A stretch of DNA of 47,549 bases from a virus. Shown here one piece after another: positions 41,465 through 47,549 of this stretch. The translations under genes and the position numbers were made by a program. The notes beneath the pieces were generated by a model. It made no database searches. It saw only the letters and a list, made by a program, of their open reading frames with translations, and was not told the DNA's origin. Where the stretch lies: IMG/VR virus record IMGVR_UViG_3300032271_000539, positions 1 to 47,549 of that record; one strand, 5' to 3'. The stretch's first letter is position 1; every line of letters starts with the position of its first letter.

Positions 41465-43888
41465 TTAACCAATTTTATAAGAAGAAACACTTGTCAACGC
41501 ATCATTATAGTAACTTGATTGCCATAATTGACTTGGAGTATCGTTTATTACTTGTATGTTGTTTGAAACAAAATGTTGATATCTGCTAGATGCTGTTGAA
41601 GGAAATACCTGACTGTTCCACAAATTAATATATCCATAAGAGGCGTGCGTATGATTGCCAGAATTCTGATATTTTCCATTTATATAAATTGAACTAGCGG
41701 CGGGACCACCAAAATCATAGAAAAAATGATAGTACTGACCAGTTGATGCACTAAAACTATTGCTATTGGCTTGATAATAAATTCCATTTATATATACACT
41801 ACCCGAACCATATCGAAGATTTCCAGTATTTTGTTCAATATACATATATGGGTGTGCGCCGCCACCATTTGCTTGATCTAAAAGATAATTTTGATTTTGA
41901 GGCCAAGCATCTGCTTTAAACCAAAAATCTATACCATATGCTTGATAAGCACTAGATGTTGGAGTAATAACAGCATACCCATCACTAGTACCAGAAGACC
42001 TGTCAAAATGCAGGCCAAATTTATTAATACGATTTAAAATTGGTTCTGGATTTTTCTTAACAGCATATGAATGTTGACCAGAATTATCTGTCAAAGGTTG
42101 TATTAAGTATTTACCATCCATTGTCACAAAAGAAAGATCTCTATAAAGCGTTATATTTAAATTGCTAAATGATTGATTAACATTTTCTATCTCATATTCA
42201 TAGGGAACAGTTACTTTTAACAAAATATCACTATTTAATGAATTATAGTTTATTGGCAACTGCTCTCCGCAAAGAATCGTATTCCAAGTACTACCATCTT
42301 GTGAATATTGAACCATGCAATTATCCATAGATGTCCAAAAAACTTTACTTCCAACTATATCTGAATTGAAATGTGATAAAGGTATGTTGGTTATCCAAGT
42401 AGATACTTGTGAGATAGAAAGATCTGAATTAAATCTAGACATAAACATTTTATTATCCGTAAAGTCATATCCAGAAAAAGTTGTTTGACTTACATTATTC
42501 ATTCCTAAATTTTTAATATAAATATTATTTGCGGAAGGAGAGTAAGGATTATTACCTGCATATATTGAAGTATATGAGTTTATTTTTAAATTAGTTATAG
42601 TACCACTTGCTGTTACTCCCGCTCCATATAAATATACATTTTCTCCCCAAAAAGACAGGCCAAAATTATAAACACTTGAACTATTTAAACTTGTTGATAG
42701 AGTAAAAATATTAGAAGATGTTGATGTTACCGGATCATAAGAATTTAAATAAAAACCGTTACTTGCTGCGTAAACATATAAAGTTGATTGATTATCAATA
42801 ACTTCAGGTAAAGCAAATAGTGTATTGTAAGAACCTACAACTCCTGAAATTTGAGCAGTTATAGTTTTATAACTTTCACTAGAAAAAAGATTTCCATATT
42901 TTGACATTTGTAATGCAGTAACATTATTTGCCATCTTAATTCCAGAAGCAGTTATTGTTACTGAACCACTAGGGGTAAGGTCACTAATAAAAAAATTTGG
43001 AATTCTTTTATATTGTATGCCTTCAACATCATCAATAATAATATTATTTTTATAAATTCCCTCAGAATTAAATAGGTTACCTGTAATATATTTATCTATA
43101 ATTACTTGATAATCCCTTTCATAAAAATTAAAAAGAGAAGATTCTAATTGAGATGTTATTGATGTGGGTTTATCTGGCAAAAAACCTATAACTACTCGTC
43201 TTCGTTGTTGATCTTTGTTCAAAAAATAATTGTATACAGCAAAATCACTTACAACAAAGTTTTTAGAGGAATCATTTATTGAAGATCCATCTATTTGATA
43301 TGTACTAGTTGTTGATTTTGAAGGAAAGGAAGATACGTCATAAGCATAACCAGATACTCCTTCTTCTCCATTGACAGTTATTGTTATTTTTCTATTTGAA
43401 AAACCGGCTAAAACATAAAAATTTGTATGTAAATTTCTAACAGGGATATATGCCTCAGTATTATTAACACCGTTTACTCTAAATCTAAAAGTATTTTTAT
43501 TGTAATCATAATAAATTAAACCAATTTCTGTAGAACCATTCATTATTTTTACAATCTTTAAAACATTATTTACATAATACTGAGAAACAGAACTTAAACT
43601 GTTAGGGTAACCATTTCCATTAAGCGTACCATTAAAAGAAAACCAAAATTCTATTTGAGTAGTAGTATCATCAAAATTTTTATAAAATCCATCATAAACA
43701 TTATTTATAGTTACAGAAGAAGAATTTTTATTAACTAAAATAGAAGATGCAGAATTTGAAATTAATGGAGGTGTTGTATAAATTCCATTAATCACACTTG
43801 CATTAGAACCAACTGTAGCAACTCCTGTACCATTCAGTTTCCAATAGCCTAACGGCTTGGAACCTTGTACCAATAATGTATAAGACAC
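41465..43888 (-). CDS. Large LamG/concanavalin-like surface protein (807 aa)
   Basis: The frame begins with a GTG at 43888 that has CGAGGT 5-6 bases upstream. Two concanavalin-like sandwiches stand out: residues about 60-215 (TQIEFWFSFNGTLNG, NFYVLAGFSNRKITITVNGE) and about 640-790 (AYGIDFWFKADAWPQNQNYL, YYHFFYDFGGPAASSIYING). The middle has further beta segments (ITAQISGVVGSYNTLFALPE, STWITNIPLSHFNSDIVGSK). Such domains bind glycans or protect the capsid. It lies ahead of the portal instead of with the tail adhesins, so it may be a head decoration or a displaced fibre. Confidence 0.75.
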   Translation of the reverse strand: MSYTLLVQGSKPLGYWKLNGTGVATVGSNASVINGIYTTPPLISNSASSILVNKNSSSVTINNVYDGFYKNFDDTTTQIEFWFSFNGTLNGNGYPNSLSSVSQYYVNNVLKIVKIMNGSTEIGLIYYDYNKNTFRFRVNGVNNTEAYIPVRNLHTNFYVLAGFSNRKITITVNGEEGVSGYAYDVSSFPSKSTTSTYQIDGSSINDSSKNFVVSDFAVYNYFLNKDQQRRRVVIGFLPDKPTSITSQLESSLFNFYERDYQVIIDKYITGNLFNSEGIYKNNIIIDDVEGIQYKRIPNFFISDLTPSGSVTITASGIKMANNVTALQMSKYGNLFSSESYKTITAQISGVVGSYNTLFALPEVIDNQSTLYVYAASNGFYLNSYDPVTSTSSNIFTLSTSLNSSSVYNFGLSFWGENVYLYGAGVTASGTITNLKINSYTSIYAGNNPYSPSANNIYIKNLGMNNVSQTTFSGYDFTDNKMFMSRFNSDLSISQVSTWITNIPLSHFNSDIVGSKVFWTSMDNCMVQYSQDGSTWNTILCGEQLPINYNSLNSDILLKVTVPYEYEIENVNQSFSNLNITLYRDLSFVTMDGKYLIQPLTDNSGQHSYAVKKNPEPILNRINKFGLHFDRSSGTSDGYAVITPTSSAYQAYGIDFWFKADAWPQNQNYLLDQANGGGAHPYMYIEQNTGNLRYGSGSVYINGIYYQANSNSFSASTGQYYHFFYDFGGPAASSIYINGKYQNSGNHTHASYGYINLWNSQVFPSTASSRYQHFVSNNIQVINDTPSQLWQSSYYNDALTSVSSYKIG

Positions 43889-43945
43889 AATTACCTCGTT
43901 ATAAAATTTAAAATATTATATTAATATTCTACATCATACAAGGAA

Positions 43946-45883
43946 CTATGCGGGAGAAGTTGATTGTGATGTAATATCAACAATTTCACAAACACCGGCT
44001 GAGCAGGCAAGATCCTGAGTACCAGTTGTGCTATCTACCGTTTCATAAAGAGAAAGCATTTCCCAAGTTATGCTGCGAGGGAAATCCTTGACCAATTGAT
44101 CATACTCTTCCTTCTCAATTTCCTGATATGGAGCCTGACGATAAGTATGTTCTGAATAAGGAAGAAAAGAGATACCAGAAACTTCATCAAAATGCTTCCA
44201 TACCCAAGCACCAACTTCCATCCATTCATGATCCTTTACAGAAACAGTAATTGAAGGCTTATGCTCACACCAAGCGCGTTGATAAACTAGCCAAATGTTT
44301 AAATGCTCAACTGCACTAAGATCTTCTCTGAACACAGCATTCGATGGTGCTTTAACTGGAAATGAAAATACAGTAGTATCATTTGGCTTCATAACATCAT
44401 CTTCTGCTGGAACACCAGAATCTTGAAGGAAACGAGTTAAAGGATCTTTTTTGTCACCACGAACAGTTCTAATGTAATACTGACTGTGCCAAGGGTGCAT
44501 TCCTGAAGAAACTCCGGTTAACTGAGAAACAGTTCCAGAAGGCTTAACACAGGTAATAGCAGCAGAAGGATTAATATTAAGTTTCTCTGCCTCAGATTTA
44601 TTTGCATCTACAGCAACTAGACGCAGATCTTCTAATACTTTTGAAAGTTTATCTAAACCATCTTGACCTGAGAAAAACTTATTACCAAATTGTCCCGTAA
44701 TTGAAACGCCTAGCAGTCTTTCTTCTTCAGTATTCTGTTTCCAGATCTTACGAAGATACTTAAAATCAGTAAGAGTGGATTGCCAAGTACCAAGGATAGT
44801 AGCAAGTTGTACCTTTCTAACCATAGACTTTGGAGTGTCATTTTCACGAACTACAACCTCTGAAAGATTGCAGAACTGGTATGGGCGCAAAATAATTTCT
44901 GAGCAAGGATTCGTGCCATAACGAATATTATCGTCCCTACGACCATACTTAGAAGCCTGCATTTGAGCAGCCTTAATATTATAAATGCCGCGCTCACCAG
45001 ACTTAGAATCATAAAGATTCTTCCATTCTTCCATGAAGTCTGCCATTGAAGGCTTTTCTGTGTAAGCAACTGAATTATTAGAAAGTGCGCGATGTCCTTC
45101 TGTTGCCCACCATGAGCCAAACTTGGCCTTAGCCATGTCTGTATCGCTAAGATCAGAAAGGCTGATCATAGCAGAACGACGTACGCCACCAACAACTACA
45201 ACCTCACCAATCTTACACATAATGTCATGTGCTTCAATAGGCTTAAGTTTGCGACCTGCAGCATTGCTAAATGTATAAATGCAGAAATCAAATAGTGCCT
45301 CAAGGGGTTCTGGACCGGAAGCCCTTCCACCGAAGGTCTTCAGTCTAGCACCTGCGGGACGAACTTTTGAAGTATCCCATGATGGGATTTGTCCTGCCCA
45401 AAGCATAGCAAGAAGTTCTCTTAACGCTCTAGCCCAACCAGCCTTAGAATCCTCAACAACAATAACAGTGCCTGACTTCTCAAAATGTTCATTGATAACT
45501 GGAAGTTTATTTACATATACCGACTCAACAGAAAAACCAACTCCAGTTCCACACATAAGGATATACATTGCTTCATCAAAAGAGCGGGGTGAGTCTACTG
45601 GAAGGAATGAGCAATTATATCCAGCAACATGATCTCTTTCTAAAGCGGGTCCAGCAGTCATAACGCCTCTCATAGAAGGCATAATATTCATTGTAAGGAC
45701 AGCATTCTTAATTTCATCAACAAGTTCTTTTTCGGGCCAATAGTTATAGGTTGCAAGATGCCCAACCATAAAGTTAAAGTATCGGTCTACAGTTTCTTCC
45801 CAAGTTTCACGACGGTTTTCTTGCTCTAGCCACCGGGCATAGCGAGATAGGGCAATAAAGTTCTGGAATGGATTTTCAATCAT
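43946..45883 (-). CDS. Adenosylcobalamin-dependent ribonucleoside triphosphate reductase (class II, 645 aa)
   Basis: It reduces ribonucleotides to deoxyribonucleotides using a cobalamin-derived thiyl radical. The active-site set matches the monomeric Lactobacillus leichmannii-type enzyme: C91 (GYNCSF) and C338 (FCNLSE) as the redox pair, C327 as the radical cysteine and E329 (NPCSEI), with the same spacing 327-338 as 408-419. C627 and C632 near the end (ACSAGVCEI) would re-reduce the enzyme. Other motifs are LMCGTGVGFSVE and TCVKPSGTVSQLTGVSSGMH. At 645 residues it is shorter than the about 739-residue bacterial form. It does not need oxygen and supplies precursors for phage DNA, but depends on host vitamin B12. 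Confidence 0.92.
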   Translation of the reverse strand: MIENPFQNFIALSRYARWLEQENRRETWEETVDRYFNFMVGHLATYNYWPEKELVDEIKNAVLTMNIMPSMRGVMTAGPALERDHVAGYNCSFLPVDSPRSFDEAMYILMCGTGVGFSVESVYVNKLPVINEHFEKSGTVIVVEDSKAGWARALRELLAMLWAGQIPSWDTSKVRPAGARLKTFGGRASGPEPLEALFDFCIYTFSNAAGRKLKPIEAHDIMCKIGEVVVVGGVRRSAMISLSDLSDTDMAKAKFGSWWATEGHRALSNNSVAYTEKPSMADFMEEWKNLYDSKSGERGIYNIKAAQMQASKYGRRDDNIRYGTNPCSEIILRPYQFCNLSEVVVRENDTPKSMVRKVQLATILGTWQSTLTDFKYLRKIWKQNTEEERLLGVSITGQFGNKFFSGQDGLDKLSKVLEDLRLVAVDANKSEAEKLNINPSAAITCVKPSGTVSQLTGVSSGMHPWHSQYYIRTVRGDKKDPLTRFLQDSGVPAEDDVMKPNDTTVFSFPVKAPSNAVFREDLSAVEHLNIWLVYQRAWCEHKPSITVSVKDHEWMEVGAWVWKHFDEVSGISFLPYSEHTYRQAPYQEIEKEEYDQLVKDFPRSITWEMLSLYETVDSTTGTQDLACSAGVCEIVDITSQSTSPA

Positions 45884-45936
45884 AAGTGTTTCACGGGCCT
45901 TTCGGAAAATTTAATTAGGTTTCTAGTCTAACATGC

Positions 45937-46956
45937 TCAACTTTCTAAATGAAGATTTTTATAAATATTTTTTAGTCGTCCGTATGCTGGTCTGGTGACT
46001 TTAATCCAATCAAATTGATCATGCGCTTTAAAAGAATTTTTAAATGCGAGGTCAGAAAGGTATCCATAATTATTTCTAGCATTTGCCATAGCATTTTTAA
46101 ATTGTTGCTCGTTTGGACGGTACATTTGACCGGGATGAATTGTAGGCCACGGTGTCTGAGTTATGGTAGAATCTATAGGAACTGTGATGAGATCTTTGTA
46201 ATCTGACCATTCATAAGTTGTAATAACTGGAATACCCATAGCAATTGCTTGAAGAGGTATGAAACCAAACCCCTCCCCCCATGTTGGATATATAACTACA
46301 TCTGCCATTTCGTAAAGTTGAATCATTTGTACTGGATTTAATAAATCTGTTGTTACGGTTATATTGCTATATAGCATTCCGGGGGATGCATTAAAACCAT
46401 TTTTTTTAGTTGTAATATTGTTGGCGTTAGTGCCTTTAATAATTAATCTATATTCAGGGTTATCGCCAAAGAGTTCTATGAAGCAACGTGCAGCCATTGG
46501 TCCATCTTTACGGTTATAAGGCTCGCCAATAAATAGAAAAGTAAAAGGTTTATTTTTATCGTACTTGCGTCTTTTAGGTTTAAACTCTGGATTAATACCA
46601 TGTATGTATGGGAAAATTTTCTTATCTGGAAGGTTTTTCTGAAAAACTTGACGACACCAAGATGATGTGGTCCAAATCTCATCGCAAGCATTCATCTTAG
46701 GGTACCATTCAGGATGAAATTCTGTAGACTCCCAAGGAGTGTATCCTATTTTGTAACCATTTGATAGGAATTTATAATCCGGCGGGAAACCAAAATATAT
46801 TTCTATGTCTGCTTCATAGGGAGTATTATCATTAACTTTTTTGCAATGTACGTCTACTCCTAGTTGTTTCAAGGATCGGTAGGCGTGGTAGGCGGCAGTT
46901 CCGTAACCGACTCTTCGATCTTGATACTCAAAAGACCCTGCCAGATAAACTTTCAT
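45937..46956 (-). CDS. GT-B fold glycosyltransferase, group 1 / GT4-like (339 aa)
   Basis: The N-terminal Rossmann domain begins MKVYLAGSFEYQDRRVGYGT with a GYGTAAYHAYRSLKQLG glycine-rich loop. The C-terminal donor domain contains FTFLFIGEPYNRKDGPMAAR, ADVVIYPTWGEGFGFIPLQA and IAMGIPVITT, which includes the E-x(7)-E-like element of retaining glycosyltransferases. It probably transfers a sugar to a virion protein, the cell wall or a modified base; the acceptor is not shown. It is the first gene of the long minus-strand block, ahead of the ribonucleotide reductase, so it is probably expressed with that gene. The ATG at 46956 lies in the divergent region. Confidence 0.85.
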   Translation of the reverse strand: MKVYLAGSFEYQDRRVGYGTAAYHAYRSLKQLGVDVHCKKVNDNTPYEADIEIYFGFPPDYKFLSNGYKIGYTPWESTEFHPEWYPKMNACDEIWTTSSWCRQVFQKNLPDKKIFPYIHGINPEFKPKRRKYDKNKPFTFLFIGEPYNRKDGPMAARCFIELFGDNPEYRLIIKGTNANNITTKKNGFNASPGMLYSNITVTTDLLNPVQMIQLYEMADVVIYPTWGEGFGFIPLQAIAMGIPVITTYEWSDYKDLITVPIDSTITQTPWPTIHPGQMYRPNEQQFKNAMANARNNYGYLSDLAFKNSFKAHDQFDWIKVTRPAYGRLKNIYKNLHLES

Positions 46957-47048
46957 GTGCTACACTTCGTTATAATTGAATAATATATATATTATATTAA
47001 ATATATTAGATTTACTGAATATTATTATATATGAAAGAGATTATAAAT
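46957..47048. promoter_or_regulatory. Divergent AT-rich intergenic region
   Basis: About 90 bases between the diverging glycosyltransferase and the first plus-strand gene consist of alternating A/T runs (TATATATATTATATTAAATA). A plus-strand TATAAT is at 46971-46976, and several TATAAT-like boxes read on the minus strand, but no well-placed -35 is clear. It must hold the promoter for at least one direction. Confidence 0.45.
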
Positions 47049-47288
47049 ATGACAGATGCAGAAATTTGTTTTCAATGGCGTCAATTTGTAGTTCAGGGAA
47101 GAATAGAACCATTTTTTGATTGTTTAGAAAATCATGAAGCCATGCATCCCTTTTTCAATCACGACCTTGACAAAATTGTTTTTGAATGTTTAGCCTGTAA
47201 TTACATTGTTAAACCGGGTCATGATATGCTGGAACGTATGAAGAGTGAGGTCGAAACGGTATGGCAATCTCCCATTTTCGATGTGTAA
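47049..47288 (+). CDS. Small unknown protein with a C-x2-C motif (79 aa)
   Basis: The first rightward gene. I prefer the ATG at 47049 (MTDAEICFQWRQFVVQGRIE) because AAAGAGA lies 8-9 bases upstream; an ATG at 47031 has no ribosome site. Near the C-terminus FECLACNYIVKPGHDMLERM holds a single CxxC knuckle, half a zinc ribbon, which might bind metal in a dimer. The family is unknown to me. It is followed by the 68-aa gene after 15 bases. Confidence 0.65.
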   Translation: MTDAEICFQWRQFVVQGRIEPFFDCLENHEAMHPFFNHDLDKIVFECLACNYIVKPGHDMLERMKSEVETVWQSPIFDV

Positions 47289-47303
47289 GAAGGGATTTCA
47301 GCG

Positions 47304-47510
47304 ATGAACGATAAACAATCTGAAGCATTATTAGAAATACTCTCAGGATTGTATATTCAATCTTTACGGCAATATGATGTATTATGTTTAATAGCCGATA
47401 AACTCGATGCTAAGATCATCGAGTTAAAGGACTTACATGAACAGGGTTATGTGCTTGCACCAGACCCGGCTTTGAGGATTGATGACAGTAAGACATCGGG
47501 TCATAACTGA
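47304..47510 (+). CDS. Small helical protein (68 aa), unknown
   Basis: The sequence MNDKQSEALLEILSGLYIQS then LRQYDVLCLIADKLDAKIIE predicts two helices, the second amphipathic, followed by a polar tail. The ribosome site GAAGGGA is about 9 bases upstream of the ATG. No family is recognised. It belongs to the rightward operon. Confidence 0.65.
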   Translation: MNDKQSEALLEILSGLYIQSLRQYDVLCLIADKLDAKIIELKDLHEQGYVLAPDPALRIDDSKTSGHN

Positions 47511-47520
47511 TTGGATAAAA

Positions 47521-47549
47521 ATGAAGCGGGGCTGTGAAGTTTGCGGGTA
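47521..47549 (+). CDS. Start of a possible zinc-binding protein (cut by the right edge)
   Basis: From the ATG at 47521 the first residues are MKRGCEVCG, a CxxC knuckle such as begins some HNH nucleases and zinc fingers. Only nine codons are visible, and the ribosome site (GGAT) is weak, so the gene call is provisional. Confidence 0.35.

Noticed and set aside
1-47549. CRISPR arrays, tRNA genes, insertion sequences or integrase/att sites
   Set aside because: I saw no regularly spaced repeats, no cloverleaf-like tRNA, no transposase and no integrase within the window. This is a visual reading only; a tRNA or att search was not run.

Overview
The window is part of the genome of a tailed double-stranded DNA phage, or an almost intact prophage, with siphovirus (HK97-type) morphology. 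It is visibly AT-rich and tightly packed. From about 46.96 kb leftward to the left edge every gene lies on the minus strand, and many junctions overlap as ATGA, TAATG or TAGTG. Only the last about 0.5 kb at the right carries plus-strand genes, so a divergent, AT-rich control region lies near 46.96-47.05 kb. No sheath or contractile baseplate genes are seen. A very long tape measure (3974 residues) with a -1 frameshifted chaperone pair in front of it points to a long, flexible, non-contractile tail. Host: strong AAGGAGG-type ribosome sites, peptidoglycan hydrolase domains in the tape measure and a cobalamin-dependent ribonucleotide reductase fit an aquatic Gram-positive host, possibly a low-GC actinobacterium. 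This is an inference, not a demonstration.

Layout in the direction of transcription (right to left). (1) 46.96-43.9 kb: a glycosyltransferase and a monomeric class II ribonucleoside triphosphate reductase. (2) 43.9-41.5 kb: a large LamG/concanavalin-like surface protein. (3) 41.4-36.1 kb, head module: small unknown protein, portal, prohead protease with an in-frame internal start for a scaffold, HK97-fold major capsid protein followed by a strong hairpin terminator, and a SAP-like small head protein. (4) 36.1-33.5 kb, neck: connector, stopper, joining protein and tail terminator. (5) 33.4-18.8 kb, tail: tube protein with its own putative promoter and terminator, chaperones G and G-T, the tape measure, and the distal tail protein. 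(6) 18.8-3.0 kb: baseplate hub-like protein and a set of adhesin or fibre proteins, including one with a C-terminal S74 chaperone. (7) 4.0-1.5 kb: small structural or lysis-associated genes, an HNH endonuclease, a metallophosphoesterase and a holin candidate. No free endolysin is recognisable. (8) 1.5-0 kb: a zinc ribbon, an HTH/AT-hook DNA-binding protein, two small proteins, and the N-terminus of a DnaB-like replicative helicase that runs off the left edge.

The most unusual object is the tape measure. Five copies of a module containing the motif GEYVVNA separate inserted domains: an apparent R-S-E ADP-ribosyltransferase, an unrecognised helical domain, an M15-type zinc peptidase, and two tandem lysozyme/transglycosylase-like domains, of which the first seems to have lost its catalytic glutamate. 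This reads as a multi-cargo tape measure that could deliver enzymes into the cell wall and possibly the cytoplasm during DNA entry. Other notable structure: a perfect 18-bp inverted repeat inside the HTH gene, a shared bulged Shine-Dalgarno in front of the capsid and tail-tube genes, a canonical CCCAAAT slippery site, and a nested scaffold start.
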